Part shown: positions 33,905 through 50,096 of the stretch, piece after piece
Layout of the letters: every line of letters starts with the position of its first letter
Numbering within the stretch: the stretch's first letter is position 1
Assembly (NCBI GenBank): GCA_963680875.1
Contig: OY804586.1
Location: forward strand, 57,260,203-57,324,202
Direction: 5' to 3'
Source of the DNA: Bathymodiolus brooksi
Taxonomy: Eukaryota; Mollusca; Bivalvia; Mytilida; Modiolidae
DNA length: 64,000 nt
Notes under the pieces: generated by a model
What the model saw: the letters and a program-made list of their open reading frames with translations, nothing else
Database searches by the model: none
Told to the model about the DNA's origin: nothing
Program-made: the position numbers and the translations under genes

Positions 33905-36900
33905 GAATAGCAATACATAGATTAACATTGGACCCTATGGGAAAATGTTCAAATGCCTTCTTCTCAGAAACTACAAATATGATTAAAGCCAAACTGTACA
34001 TGAATGTTCATTGGATGGTCCTCTACAAACTTTACGTTTTTTGTTCCGATATGAAATTCAAAATGGCGGCTACGGCAGGACTTAGTTTAACATTGGACCC
34101 TATGGGAAAAATGTTTCAAAACGCTTCTTCTCTGAAACCACTTGGACAATTGAAACCAAACTGCCCAGGAATGATCATTGGAAGGTCCTCTACAAATTTT
34201 ATGTTTTTTATGTCGACCGGAAATCCAACATGGCCGCCACCGCAATACATAGATTAACATTGGACCCTATGGGAAAATGTTCAAATGCCTTCTTCTCAGA
34301 AACTACAAATATGATTAAAGCCAAACTGTACATGAATGTTCATTGGATGGTCCTCTACAAACTTTACGTTTTTTGTTCCGATATGAAATTCAAAATGGCG
34401 GCTACGGCAGGACTTAGTTTAACATTGGACCCTATGGGAAAAATGTTTCAAAACGCTTCTTCTCTGAAACCACTTGGACAATTGAAACCAAACTGCCCAG
34501 GAATGATCATTGGAAGGTCCTCTACAAATTTTATGTTTTTTATGTCGACCGGAAATCCAACATGGCCGCCACCGCAATACATAGATTAACATTGGACCCT
34601 ATGGGAAAATGTTCAAATGCCTTCTTCTCAGAAACTACAAATATGATTAAAGCCAAACTGTACATGAATGTTCATTGGATGGTCCTCTACAAACTTTACG
34701 TTTTTTGTTCCGATATGAAATTCAAAATGGCGGCTACGGCAGGACTTAGTTTAACATTGGACCCTATGGGAAAAATGTTTCAAAACGCTTCTTCTCTGAA
34801 ACCACTTGGACAATTGAAACCAAACTGCCCAGGAATGATCATTGGAAGGTCCTCTACAAATTTTTTGTTTTTTATGTCGATCGGAAATCCAAGATGGCCG
34901 CCACCGCAATACATAGATTAACATTGGACCCTATGGGAAAATGTTCAAATGCCTTCTTCTCAGAAACTACAAATATGATTAAAGCCAAACTGTACATGAA
35001 TGTTCATTGGATGGTCCTCTACAAACTTTACGTTTTTTGTTCCGATATGAAATTCAAAATGGCGGCTACGGCAGGACTTAGTTTAACATTGGACCCTATG
35101 GGAAAAATGTTTCAAAACGCTTCTTCTCTGAAACCACTTGGACAATTGAAACCAAACTGCCCAGGAATGATCATTGGAAGGTCCTCTACAAATTTTATGT
35201 TTTTTATGTCGACCGGAAATCCAACATGGCCGCCACCGCAATACATAGATTAACATTGGACCCTATGGGAAAATGTTCAAATGCCTTCTTCTCAGAAACT
35301 ACAAATATGATTAAAGCCAAACTGTACATGAATGTTCATTGGATGGTCCTCTACAAACTTTACGTTTTTTGTTCCGATATGAAATTCAAAATGGCGGCTA
35401 CGGCAGGACTTAGTTTAACATTGGACCCTATGGGAAAAATGTTTCAAAACGCTTCTTCTCTGAAACCACTTGGACAATTGAAACCAAACTGCCCAGGAAT
35501 GATCATTGGAAGGTCCTCTACAAATTTTATGTTTTTTATGTCGACCGGAAATCCAACATGGCCGCCACCGCAATACATAGATTAACATTGGACCCTATGG
35601 GAAAATGTTCAAATGCCTTCTTCTCAGAAACTACAAATATGATTAAAGCCAAACTGTACATGAATGTTCATTGGATGGTCCTCTACAAACTTTACGTTTT
35701 TTGTTCCGATATGAAATTCAAAATGGCGGCTACGGCAGGACTTAGTTTAACATTGGACCCTATGGGAAAAATGTTTCAAAACGCTTCTTCTCTGAAACCA
35801 CTTGGACAATTGAAACCAAACTGCCCAGGAATGATCATTGGAAGGTCCTCTACAAATTTTTTGTTTTTTATGTCGATCGGAAATCCAAGATGGCCGCCAC
35901 CGCAATACATAGATTAACATTGGACCCTATGGGAAAATGTTCAAATGCCTTCTTCTCAGAAACTACAAATATGATTAAAGCCAAACTGTACATGAATGTT
36001 CATTGGATGATCCTCTACAAACTTTACGTTTTTTGTTCCGATATGAAATTCAAAATGGCGGCTACGGCAGGACTTAGTTTAACATTGGACCCTATGGGAA
36101 AAATGTTTCAAAACGCTTCTTCTCTGAAACCACTTGGACAATTGAAACCAAACTGCCCAGGAATGATCACAAAATATATGTTTTTTATGTCGATCGGAAA
36201 TCCAAGATGGCCACCACCGCAATACATAGATTAACATTGGACCCTATGGTAAAATGTGCAAATGCCTTCTTCTCAGAAACTACAAATATTATTAAAGCCA
36301 AACTGTACATGAATGTTCATTGGATGGTCCTCTACAAACTTTACGTTTTTTGTTCCGATATGAAATTCAAAATTGCGGCTACGGCAGGACTTAGTTTAAC
36401 ATTGGACCCTATGGGAAAAATGTTTCAAAACGCTTCTTCTCTGAAACCACTTGGATAATTGAAACCAAACTGCCCAGGAATGATCATTGGAAGGTCCTCT
36501 ACAAGGTGTGTGTTTTTTATGCCGATCGGATATCCAAGATGGCCACCACCGCAGGACATAGATTAGCATTGGACCCTATGGGAAAATGTTCAAATGCCTT
36601 CTTCTCAGAAACTACAAATATGATTAAAGCCAAACTGTACATGAATGTTCATTGGATGGTCCTCTACAAACTTTACGTTTTTTGTTCCGATATGAAATTC
36701 AAAATGGCGGCTACGGCAGGACTTAGTTTAACATTGGACCCTATGGGAAAAATGTTTCAAAACGCTTCTTCTCTGAAACCACTTGGACAATTGAAACCAA
36801 ACTGCCCAGGAATGATCATTGGAAGGTCCTCTACAAATTTTTGTTTTTTATGTCGATCGGAAATCCAAGATGGCCGCCACCGCAATACATAGATTAACAT

Positions 36901-37533
36901 TGGACCCTATGGAAAAATGTTCAAATGCCTTCTTCTCAGAAACTACAAATATGATTAAAGCCAAACTGTACATGAATGTTCATGGGATGGTCCTCTACAA
37001 ACTTTACGTTTTTTGTTCCGATATGAAATTCAAAATGGCGGCTACGGCAGGACTTAGTTTAACATTGGACCCTATGGGAAAAATGTTTCAAAACGCTTCT
37101 TCTCTGAAACCACTTGGACAGTTGAAACCAAACTGCCCATGAATGATCATTGGAAGGTCCTCTACAAATTTTTTGTTTTTTATGTCGATCGGAAATCCAA
37201 GATGGCCGCCACCGCAATACATAGATTAACATTGGACCCTATGGGAAAATGTTCAAATGCCTTCTTCTCAGAAACTACAAATATGATTAAAGCCAAACTG
37301 TACATGAATGTTCATTGGATGGTCCTCTACAAACTTTACGTTTTTTGTTCCGATATGAAATTCAAAATGGCGGCTACGGCAGGACTTAGTTTAACATTGG
37401 ACCCTATGGGAAAAATGTTTCAAAACGCTTCTTCTCTGAAACCACTTGGACAATTGAAACCAAACTGCCCAGGAATGATCATTGGAAGGTCCTCTACAAA
37501 TTTTATGTTTTTTATGTCGACCGGAAATCCAAC

Positions 37534-40500
37534 ATGGCCGCCACCGCAATACATAGATTAACATTGGACCCTATGGGAAAATGTTCAAATGCCTTCTTCT
37601 CAGAAACTACAAATATGATTAAAGCCAAACTGTACATGAATGTTCATTGGATGGTCCTCTACAAACTTTACGTTTTTTGTTCCGATATGAAATTCAAAAT
37701 GGCGGCTACGGCAGGACTTAGTTTAACATTGGACCCTATGGGAAAAATGTTTCAAAACGCTTCTTCTCTGAAACCACTTGGACAATTGAAACCAAACTGC
37801 CCAGGAATGATCATTGGAAGGTCCTCTACAAATTTTATGTTTTTTATGTCGACCGGAAATCCAACATGGCCGCCACCGCAATACATAGATTAACATTGGA
37901 CCCTATGGGAAAATGTTCAAATGCCTTCTTCTCAGAAACTACAAATATGATTAAAGCCAAACTGTACATGAATGTTCATTGGATGGTCCTCTACATTTAC
38001 GTTTTTTGTTCCGATATGAAATTCAAAATGGCGGCTACAGCAGGACTTAGTTTAACATTGGACCCTATGGGAAAAATGTTTCAAAACGCTTCTTCTCTGA
38101 AACCACTTGGACAATTGAAACCAAACTGCCCAGGAATGATCATTGGAAGGTCCTCTACAAATTTTTGTTTTTTATGTCGATCGGAAATCCAAGATGGCCG
38201 CCACCGCAATACATAGATTAACATTGGACCCTATGGAAAAATGTTCAAATGCCTTCTTCTCAGAAACTACAAATATGATTAAAGCCAAACTGTACATGAA
38301 TGTTCATGGGATGGTCCTCTACAAACTTTACGTTTTTTGTTCCGATATGAAATTCAAAATGGCGGCTACGGCAGGACTTAGTTTAACATTGGACCCTATG
38401 GGAAAAATGTTTCAAAACGCTTCTTCTCTGAAACCACTTGGTCAGTTGAAACCAAACTGCCCATGAATGATCATTGGAAGGTCCTCTACAAATTTTATGT
38501 TTTTTATGTCGATCGGAAATCCAAGATGGCCGCCACCGCAATACATAGATTAACATTGGACCCTATGGGAAAATGTTCAAATGCCTTCTTCTCAGAAACT
38601 ACAAATATGATTAAAGCCAAACTGTACATGAATGTTCATTGGATGGTCCTCTACAAACTTTACGTTTTTTGTTCCGATATGAAATTCAAAATGGCGGCTA
38701 CGGCAGGACTTAGTTTAACATTGGACCCTATGGGAAAAATGTTTCAAAACGCTTCTTCTCTGAAACCACTTGGACAATTGAAACCAAACTGCCCAGGAAT
38801 GATCATTGGAAGGTCCTCTACAAATTTTATGTTTTTTATGTCGACCGGAAATCCAACATGGCCGCCACCGCAATACATAGATTAACATTGGACCCTATGG
38901 GAAAATGTTCAAATGCCTTCTTCTCAGAAACTACAAATATGATTAAAGCCAAACTGTACATGAATGTTCATTGGATGGTCCTCTACAAACTTTACGTTTT
39001 TTGTTCCGATATGAAATTCAAAATGGCGGCTACGGCAGGACTTAGTTTAACATTGGACCCTATGGGAAAAATGTTTCAAAACGCTTCTTCTCTGAAACCA
39101 CTTGGACAATTGAAATCAAACTGCCCAGGAATGATCATTGGAAGGTCCTCTACAAATTTTATGTTTTTTATGTCGACCGGAAATCCAACATGGCCGCCAC
39201 CGCAATACATAGATTAACATTGGACCCTATGGGAAAATGTTCAAATGCCTTCTTCTCAGAAACTACAAATATGATTAAAGCCAAACTGTACATGAATGTT
39301 CATTGGATGGTCCTCTACAAACTTTACGTTTTTTGTTCCGATATGAAATTCAAAATGGCGGCTACGGCAGGACTTAGTTTAACATTGGACCCTATGGGAA
39401 AAATGTTTCAAAACGCTTCTTCTCTGAAACCACTTGGACAGTTGAAACCAAACTGCCCATGAATGATCATTGGAAGGTCCTCTACAAATTATTTGTTTTT
39501 TATGTCGATCGGAAATCCAAGATGGCCGCCACCGCAATACATAGATTAACATTGGACCCTATGGGAAAATGTTCAAATGCCTTCTTCTCAGAAACTACAA
39601 ATATGATTAAAGCCAAACTGTACATGAATGTTCATTGGATGGTCCTCTACAAACTTTACGTTTTTTGTTCCGATATGAAATTCAAAATGGCGGCTACGGC
39701 AGGACTTAGTTTAACATTGGACCCTATGGGAAAATGTTTCAAAACGCTTCTTCTCTGAAACCACTTGGACAATTGAAACCAAACTGCCCAGGAATGATCA
39801 TTGGAAGGTCCTCTACAAATTTTATGTTTTTTATGTCGACCGGAAATCCAACATGGCCGCCACCGCAATACATAGATTAACATTGGACCCTATGGGAAAA
39901 TGTTCAAATGCCTTCTTCTCAGAAACTACAAATATGATTAAAGCCAAACTGTACATGAATGTTCATTGGATGGTCCTCTACAAACTTTACGTTTTTTGTT
40001 CCGATATGAAATTCAAAATGGCGGCTACGGCAGGACTTAGTTTAACATTGGACCCTATGGGAAAAATGTTTCAAAACGCTTCTTCTCTGAAACCACTTGG
40101 ACAATTGAAACCAAACTGCCCAGGAATGATCATTGGAAGGTCCTCTACAAATTTTATGTTTTTTATGTCGACCGGAAATCCAACATGGCCGCCACCGCAA
40201 TACATAGATTAACATTGGACCCTATGGGAAAATGTTCAAATGCCTTCTTCTCAGAAACTACAAATATGATTAAAGCCAAACTGTACATGAATGTTCATTG
40301 GATGGTCCTCTACATTTACGTTTTTTGTTCCGATATGAAATTCAAAATGGCGGCTACAGCAGGACTTAGTTTAACATTGGACCCTATGGGAAAAATGTTT
40401 CAAAACACTTCTTCTCTGAAACCACTTGGACAATTGAAACCAAACTGCCCAGGAATGATCATTGGAAGGTCCTCTACAAATTTTTGTTTTTTATGTCGAT

Positions 40501-43500
40501 CGGAAATCCAAGATGGCCGCCACCGCAATACATAGATTAACATTGGACCCTATGGAAAAATGTTCAAATGCCTTCTTCTCAGAAACTACAAATATGATTA
40601 AAGCCAAACTGTACATGAATGTTCATTGGATGGTCCTCTACAAACTTTACGTTTTTTGTTCCGATATGAAATTCAAAATGGCGGCTACGGCAGGACTTAG
40701 TTTAACATTGGACCCTATGGGAAAAATGTTTCAAAACGCTTCTTCTCTGAAACCACTTGGACAGTTGAAACCAAACTGCCCATGAATGATCATTGGAAGG
40801 TCCTCTACAAATTTTATGTTTTTTATGTCGATCGGAAATCCAAGATGGCCGCCACCGCAATACATAGATTAACATTGGACCCTATGGGAAAATGTTCAAA
40901 TGCCTTCTTCTCAGAAACTACAAATATGATTAAAGCCAAACTGTACATGAATGTTCATTGGATGGTCCTCTACAAACTTTACGTTTTTTGTTCCGATATG
41001 AAATTCAAAATGGCGGCTACGGCAGGACTTAGTTTAACATTGGACCCTATGGGAAAAATGTTTCAAAACGCTTCTTCTCTGAAACCACTTGGACAATTGA
41101 AACCAAACTGCCCAGGAATGATCATTGGAAGGTCCTCTACAAATTTTATGTTTTTTATGTCGACCGGAAATCCAACATGGCCGCCACCGCAATACATAGA
41201 TTAACATTGGACCCTATGGGAAAATGTTCAAATGCCTTCTTCTCAGAAACTACAAATATGATTAAAGCCAAACTGTACACGAATGTTCATTGGATGGTCC
41301 TCTACAAACTTTACGTTTTTTGTTCCGATATGAAATTCAAAATGGCGGCTACGGCAGGACTTAGTTTAACATTGGACCCTATGGGAAAAATGTTTCAAAA
41401 CGCTTCTTCTCTGAAACCACTTGGACAATTGAAACCAAACTGCCCAGGAATGATCATTGGAAGGTCCTCTACAAATTTTTGTTTTTTATGTCGACCGGAA
41501 ATCCAACATGGCCGCCACCGCAATACATAGATTAACATTGGACCCTATGGGAAAATGTTCAAATGCCTTCTTCTCAGAAACTACAAATATGATTAAAGCC
41601 AAACTGTACATGAATGTTCATGGGATGGTCCTCTACAAACTTTACGTTTTTTGTTCCGATATGAAATTCAAAATGGCGGCTACGGCAGGACTTAGTTTAA
41701 CATTGGACCCTATGGGAAAAATGTTTCAAAACGCTTCTTCTCTGAAACCACTTGGACAATTGAAACCAAACTGCCCAGGAATGATCATTGGAAGGTCCTC
41801 TACAAATTTTATGTTTTTTATGTCGACCGGAAATCCAACATGGCCGCCACCGCAATACATAGATTAACATTGGACCCTATGGGAAAATGTTCAAATGCCT
41901 TCTTCTCAGAAACTACAAATATGATTAAAGCCAAACTGTACATGAATGTTCATTGGATGGTCCTCTACAAACTTTACGTTTTTTGTTCCGATATGAAATT
42001 CAAAATGGCGGCTACGGCAGGACTTAGTTTAACATTGGACCCTATGGGAAAAATGTTTCAAAACGCTTCTTCTCTGAAACCACTTGGACAATTGAAACCA
42101 AACTGCCCAGGAATGATCATTGGAAGGTCCTCTACAAATTTTATGTTTTTTATGTCGACCGGAAATCCAACATGGCCGCCACCGCAATACATAGATTAAC
42201 ATTGGACCCTATGGGAAAATGTTCAAATGCCTTCTTCTCAGAAACTACAAATATGATTAAAGCCAAACTGTACATGAATGTTCATTGGATGGTCCTCTAC
42301 ATTTACGTTTTTTGTTCCGATATGAAATTCAAAATGGCGGCTACAGCAGGACTTAGTTTAACATTGGACCCTATGGGAAAAATGTTTCAAAACACTTCTT
42401 CTCTGAAACCACTTGGACAATTGAAACCAAACTGCCCAGGAATGATCATTGGAAGGTCCTCTACAAATTTTTGTTTTTTATGTCGATCGGAAATCCAAGA
42501 TGGCCGCCACCGCAATACATAGATTAACATTGGACCCTATGGAAAAATGTTCAAATGCCTTCTTCTCAGAAACTACAAATATGATTAAAGCCAAACTGTA
42601 CATGAATGTTCATTGGATGGTCCTCTACAAACTTTACGTTTTTTGTTCCGATATGAAATTCAAAATGGCGGCTACGGCAGGACTTAGTTTAACATTGGAC
42701 CCTATGGGAAAAATGTTTCAAAACGCTTCTTCTCTGAAACCACTTGGACAGTTGAAACCAAACTGCCCATGAATGATCATTGGAAGGTCCTCTACAAATT
42801 TTATGTTTTTTATGTCGATCGGAAATCCAAGATGGCCGCCACCGCAATACATAGATTAACATTGGACCCTATGGGAAAATGTTCAAATGCCTTCTTCTCA
42901 GAAACTACAAATATGATTAAAGCCAAACTGTACATGAATGTTCATTGGATGGTCCTCTACAAACTTTACGTTTTTTGTTCCGATATGAAATTCAAAATGG
43001 CGGCTACGGCAGGACTTAGTTTAACATTGGACCCTATGGGAAAAATGTTTCAAAACGCTTCTTCTCTGAAACCACTTGGACAATTGAAACCAAACTGCCC
43101 AGGAATGATCATTGGAAGGTCCTCTACAAATTTTATGTTTTTTATATCGACCGGAAATCCAACATGGCCGCCACCGCAATACATAGATTAACATTGGACC
43201 CTATGGGAAAATGTTCAAATGCCTTCTTCTCAGAAACTACAAATATGATTAAAGCCAAACTGTACATGAATGTTCATTGGATGGTCCTCTACAAACTTTA
43301 CGTTTTTTGTTCCGATATGAAATTCAAAATGGCGGCTACGGCAGGACTTAGTTTAACATTGGACCCTATGGGAAAAATGTTTCAAAACGCTTCTTCTCTG
43401 AAACCACTTGGACAATTGAAATCAAACTGCCCAGGAATGATCATTGGAAGGTCCTCTACAAATTTTATGTTTTTTATGTCGACCGGAAATCCAACATGGC

Positions 43501-46145
43501 CGCCACCGCAATACATAGATTAACATTGGACCCTATGGGAAAATGTTCAAATGCCTTCTTCTCAGAAACTACAAATATGATTAAAGCCAAACTGTACATG
43601 AATGTTCATTGGATGGTCCTCTACAAACTTTACGTTTTTTGTTCCGATATGAAATTCAAAATGGCGGCTACGGCAGGACTTAGTTTAACATTGGACCCTA
43701 TGGGAAAAATGTTTCAAAACGCTTCTTCTCTGAAACCACTTGGACAGTTGAAACCAAACTGCCCATGAATGATCATTGGAAGGTCCTCTACAAATTATTT
43801 GTTTTTTATGTCGATCGGAAATCCAAGATGGCCGCCACCGCAATACATAGATTAACATTGGACCCTATGGGAAAATGTTCAAATGCCTTCTTCTCAGAAA
43901 CTACAAATATGATTAAAGCCAAACTGTACATGAATGTTCATTGGATGGTCCTCTACAAACTTTACGTTTTTTGTTCCGATATGAAATTCAAAATGGCGGC
44001 TACGGCAGGACTTAGTTTAACATTGGACCCTATGGGAAAATGTTTCAAAACGCTTCTTCTCTGAAACCACTTGGACAATTGAAACCAAACTGCCCAGGAA
44101 TGATCATTGGAAGGTCCTCTACAAATTTTATGTTTTTTATGTCGACCGGAAATCCAACATGGCCGCCACCGCAATACATAGATTAACATTGGACCCTATG
44201 GGAAAATGTTCAAATGCCTTCTTCTCAGAAACTACAAATATGATTAAAGCCAAACTGTACATGAATGTTCATTGGATGGTCCTCTACAAACTTTACGTTT
44301 TTTGTTCCGATATGAAATTCAAAATGGCGGCTACGGCAGGACTTAGTTTAACATTGGACCCTATGGGAAAAATGTTTCAAAACGCTTCTTCTCTGAAACC
44401 ACTTGGACAATTGAAACCAAACTGCCCAGGAATGATCATTGGAAGGTCCTCTACAAATTTTATGTTTTTTATGTCGACCGGAAATCCAACATGGCCGCCA
44501 CCGCAATACATAGATTAACATTGGACCCTATGGGAAAATGTTCAAATGCCTTCTTCTCAGAAACTACAAATATGATTAAAGCCAAACTGTACATGAATGT
44601 TCATTGGATGGTCCTCTACATTTACGTTTTTTGTTCCGATATGAAATTCAAAATGGCGGCTACAGCAGGACTTAGTTTAACATTGGACCCTATGGGAAAA
44701 ATGTTTCAAAACACTTCTTCTCTGAACCCACTTGGACAATTGAAACCAAACTGCCCAGGAATGATCATTGGAAGGTCCTCTACAAATTTTTGTTTTTTAT
44801 GTCGATCGGAAATCCAAGATGGCCGCCACCGCAATACATAGATTAACATTGGACCCTATGGAAAAATGTTCAAATGCCTTCTTCTCAGAAACTACAAATA
44901 TGATTAAAGCCAAACTGTACATGAATGTTCATTGGATGGTCCTCTACAAACTTTACGTTTTTTGTTCCGATATGAAATTCAAAATGGCGGCTACGGCAGG
45001 ACTTAGTTTAACATTGGACCCTATGGGAAAAATGTTTCAAAACGCTTCTTCTCTGAAACCACTTGGACAGTTGAAACCAAACTGCCCATGAATGATCATT
45101 GGAAGGTCCTCTACAAATTTTATGTTTTTTATGTCGATCGGAAATCCAAGATGGCCGCCACCGCAATACATAGATTAACATTGGACCCTATGGGAAAATG
45201 TTCAAATGCCTTCTTCTCAGAAACTACAAATATGATTAAAGCCAAACTGTACATGAATGTTCATTGGATGGTCCTCTACAAACTTTACGTTTTTTGTTCC
45301 GATATGAAATTCAAAATGGCGGCTACGGCAGGACTTAGTTTAACATTGGACCCTATGGGAAAAATGTTTCAAAACGCTTCTTCTCTGAAACCACTTGGAC
45401 AATTGAAACCAAACTGCCCAGGAATGATCATTGGAAGGTCCTCTACAAATTTTATGTTTTTTATGTCGACCGGAAATCCAACATGGCCGCCACCGCAATA
45501 CATAGATTAACATTGGACCCTATGGGAAAATGTTCAAATGCCTTCTTCTCAGAAACTACAAATATGATTAAAGCCAAACTGTACACGAATGTTCATTGGA
45601 TGGTCCTCTACAAACTTTACGTTTTTTGTTCCGATATGAAATTCAAAATGGCGGCTACGGCAGGACTTAGTTTAACATTGGACCCTATGGGAAAAATGTT
45701 TCAAAACGCTTCTTCTCTGAAACCACTTGGACAATTGAAATCAAACTGCCCAGGAATGATCATTGGAAGGTCCTCTACAAATTTTATGTTTTTTATGTCG
45801 ACCGGAAATCCAACATGGCCGCCACCGCAATACATAGATTAACATTGGACCCTATGGGAAAATGTTCAAATGCCTTCTTCTCAGAAACTACAAATATGAT
45901 TAAAGCCAAACTGTACATGAATGTTCATTGGATGGTCCTCTACAAACTTTACGTTTTTTGTTCCGATATGAAATTCAAAATGGCGGCTACGGCAGGACTT
46001 AGTTTAACATTGGACCCTATGGGAAAAATGTTTCAAAACGCTTCTTCTCTGAAACCACTTGGACAATTGAAACCAAACTGCCCAGGAATGATCATTGGAA
46101 GGTCCTCTACAAATTTTTTGTTTTTTATGTCGATCGGAAATCCAA
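37534..46145 (+). repeat. Higher-order tandem duplication of 4306 bp (13 satellite units)
   Basis: Units from 37534 to about 41.8 kb are matched one for one by units from 41840 to about 46.1 kb at an offset of 4306 bp. Private marks are shared: the one-base deletion making a short frame at 39459 and 43765, the Lys to Ser codon change at 38858 and 43164, and tacacgaat at 41276 and 45582. The match fails to the left of 37534 (the offset there becomes 4318). Confidence 0.8.
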
Positions 46146-49100
46146 GATGGCCGCCACCGCAATACATAGATTAACATTGGACCCTATGGGAAAATGTTCA
46201 AATGCCTTCTTCTCAGAAACTACAAATATGATTAAAGCCAAACTGTACATGAATGTTCATTGGATGGTCCTCTACAAACTTTACGTTTTTTGTTCCGATA
46301 TGAAATTCAAAATGGCGGCTACGGCAGGACTTAGTTTAACATTGGACCCTATGGGAAAAATGTTTCAAAACGCTTCTTCTCTGAAACCACTTGGACAATT
46401 GAAACCAAACTGCCCAGGAATGATCACAAAATATATGTTTTTTATGTCGATCGGAAATCCAAGATGGCCACCACCGCAATACATAGATTAACATTGGACC
46501 CTATGGTAAAATGTGCAAATGCCTTCTTCTCAGAAACTACAAATATTATTAAAGCCAAACTGTACATGAATGTTCATTGGATGGTCCTCTACAAACTTTA
46601 AGTTTTTTGTTCCGATATGAAATTCAAAATTGCGGCTACTGCAGGACTTAGTTTAACATTGGACCCTATGGGAAAAATGTTTCAAAACGCTTCTTCTCTG
46701 AAACCACTTGGATAATTGAAACCAAACTGCCCAGGAATGATCATTGGAAGGTCCTCTACAAGGTGTGTGTTTTTTATGCCGATCGGATATCCAAGATGGC
46801 CACCACCGCAGGACATAGATTAGCATTGGACCCTATGGGAAAATGTTCAAATGCCTTCTTCTCAGAAACTACAAATATGATTAAAGCCAAACTGTACATG
46901 AATGTTCATTGGATGGTCCTCTACAAACTTTACGTTTTTTGTTCCGATATGAAATTCAAAATGGCGGCTACGGCAGGACTTAGTTTAACATTGGACCCTA
47001 TGGGAAAAATGTTTCAAAACGCTTCTTCTCTGAAACCACTTGGACAATTGAAACCAAACTGCCCAGGAATGATCATTGGAAGGTCCTCTACAAATTTTAT
47101 GTTTTTTATGTCGACCGGAAATCCAACATGGCCGCCACCGCAATACATAGATTAACATTGGACCCTATGGGAAAATGTTCAAATGCCTTCTTCTCAGAAA
47201 CTACAAATATGATTAAAGCCAAACTGTACATGAATGTTCATTGGATGGTCCTCTACAAACTTTACGTTTTTTGTTCCGATATGAAATTCAAAATGGCGGC
47301 TACGGCAGGACTTAGTTTAACATTGGACCCTATGGGAAAAATGTTTCAAAACGCTTCTTCTCTGAAACCACTTGGACAATTGAAACCAAACTGCCCAGGA
47401 ATGATCATTGGAAGGTCCTCTACAAATTTTATGTTTTTTATGTCGACCGGAAATCCAACATGGCCGCCACCGCAATACATAGATTAACATTGGACCCTAT
47501 GGGAAAATGTTCAAATGCCTTCTTCTCAGAAACTACAAATATGATTAAAGCCAAACTGTACATGAATGTTCATTGGATGGTCCTCTACATTTACGTTTTT
47601 TGTTCCGATATGAAATTCAAAATGGCGGCTACAGCAGGACTTAGTTTAACATTGGACCCTATGGGAAAAATGTTTCAAAACACTTCTTCTCTGAAACCAC
47701 TTGGACAATTGAAACCAAACTGCCCAGGAATGATCATTGGAAGGTCCTCTACAAATTTTTGTTTTTTATGTCGATCGGAAATCCAAGATGGCCGCCACCG
47801 CAATACATAGATTAACATTGGACCCTATGGAAAAATGTTCAAATGCCTTCTTCTCAGAAACTACAAATATGATTAAAGCCAAACTGTACATGAATGTTCA
47901 TTGGATGGTCCTCTACAAACTTTATGTTTTTTGTTCCGATATGAAATTCAAAATGGCGGCTACGGCAGGACTTAGTTTAACATTGGACCCTATGGGAAAA
48001 ATGTTTCAAAACGCTTCTTCTCTGAAACCACTTGGACAGTTGAAACCAAACTGCCCATGAATGATCATTGGAAGGTCCTCTACAAATTTTATGTTTTTTA
48101 TGTCGATCGGAAATCCAAGATGGCCGCCACCGCAATACATAGATTAACATTGGACCCTATGGGAAAATGTTCAAATGCCTTCTTCTCAGAAACTACAAAT
48201 ATGATTAAAGCCAAACTGTACATGAATGTTCATTGGATGGTCCTCTACAAACTTTACGTTTTTTGTTCCGATATGAAATTCAAAATGGCGGCTACGGCAG
48301 GACTTAGTTTAACATTGGACCCTATGGGAAAAATGTTTCAAAACGCTTCTTCTCTGAAACCACTTGGACAATTGAAACCAAACTGCCCAGGAATGATCAT
48401 TGGAAGGTCCTCTACAAATTTTATGTTTTTTATGTCGACCGGAAATCCAACATGGCCGCCACCGCAATACATAGATTAACATTGGACCCTATGGGAAAAT
48501 GTTCAAATGCCTTCTTCTCAGAAACTACAAATATGATTAAAGCCAAACTGTACACGAATGTTCATTGGATGGTCCTCTACAAACTTTACGTTTTTTGTTC
48601 CGATATGAAATTCAAAATGGCGGCTACGGCAGGACTTAGTTTAACATTGGACCCTATGGGAAAAATGTTTCAAAACGCTTCTTCTCTGAAACCACTTGGA
48701 CAATTGAAATCAAACTGCCCAGGAATGATCATTGGAAGGTCCTCTACAAATTTTATGTTTTTTATGTCGACCGGAAATCCAACATGGCCGCCACCGCAAT
48801 ACATAGATTAACATTGGACCCTATGGGAAAATGTTCAAATGCCTTCTTCTCAGAAACTACAAATATGATTAAAGCCAAACTGTACATGAATGTTCATTGG
48901 ATGGTCCTCTACAAACTTTACGTTTTTTGTTCCGATATGAAATTCAAAATGGCGGCTACGGCAGGACTTAGTTTAACATTGGACCCTATGGGAAAAATGT
49001 TTCAAAACGCTTCTTCTCTGAAACCACTTGGACAATTGAAACCAAACTGCCCAGGAATGATCATTGGAAGGTCCTCTACAAATTTTTTGTTTTTTATGTC

Positions 49101-50096
49101 GATCGGAAATCCAAGATGGCCGCCACCGCAATACATAGATTAACATTGGACCCTATGGGAAAATGTTCAAATGCCTTCTTCTCAGAAACTACAAATATGA
49201 TTAAAGCCAAACTGTACATGAATGTTCATTGGATGGTCCTCTACAAACTTTACGTTTTTTGTTCCGATATGAAATTCAAAATGGCGGCTACGGCAGGACT
49301 TAGTTTAACATTGGACCCTATGGGAAAAATGTTTCAAAACGCTTCTTCTCTGAAACCACTTGGACAATTGAAACCAAACTGCCCAGGAATGATCACAAAA
49401 TATATGTTTTTTATGTCGATCGGAAATCCAAGATGGCCACCACCGCAATACATAGATTAACATTGGACCCTATGGTAAAATGTGCAAATGCCTTCTTCTC
49501 AGAAACTACAAATATTATTAAAGCCAAACTGTACATGAATGTTCATTGGATGGTCCTCTACAAACTTTAAGTTTTTTGTTCCGATATGAAATTCAAAATT
49601 GCGGCTACTGCAGGACTTAGTTTAACATTGGACCCTATGGGAAAAATGTTTCAAAACGCTTCTTCTCTGAAACCACTTGGATAATTGAAACCAAACTGCC
49701 CAGGAATGATCATTGGAAGGTCCTCTACAAGGTGTGTGTTTTTTATGCCGATCGGATATCCAAGATGGCCACCACCGCAGGACATAGATTAGCATTGGAC
49801 CCTATGGGAAAATGTTCAAATGCCTTCTTCTCAGAAACTACAAATATGATTAAAGCCAAACTGTACATGAATGTTCATTGGATGGTCCTCTACAAACTTT
49901 ACGTTTTTTGTTCCGATATGAAATTCAAAATGGCGGCTACGGCAGGACTTAGTTTAACATTGGACCCTATGGGAAAAATGTTTCAAAACGCTTCTTCTCT
50001 GAAACCACTTGGACAATTGAAACCAAACTGCCCAGGAATGATCATTGGAAGGTCCTCTACAAATTTTATGTTTTTTATGTCGACCGGAAATCCAAC
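44159..50096 (+). repeat. Higher-order tandem duplication of 2969 bp (9 satellite units)
   Basis: Units at 44159, 44491, 44768, 45088, 45483, 46147 and 46763 recur at 47128, 47460, 47737, 48057, 48452, 49116 and 49732. The tacacgaat mark, the short atcacaaaatatatg unit and the unit with aggtgtgtg all keep position. It overlaps the 4306-bp duplication, so it happened in an array already so structured. Confidence 0.78.
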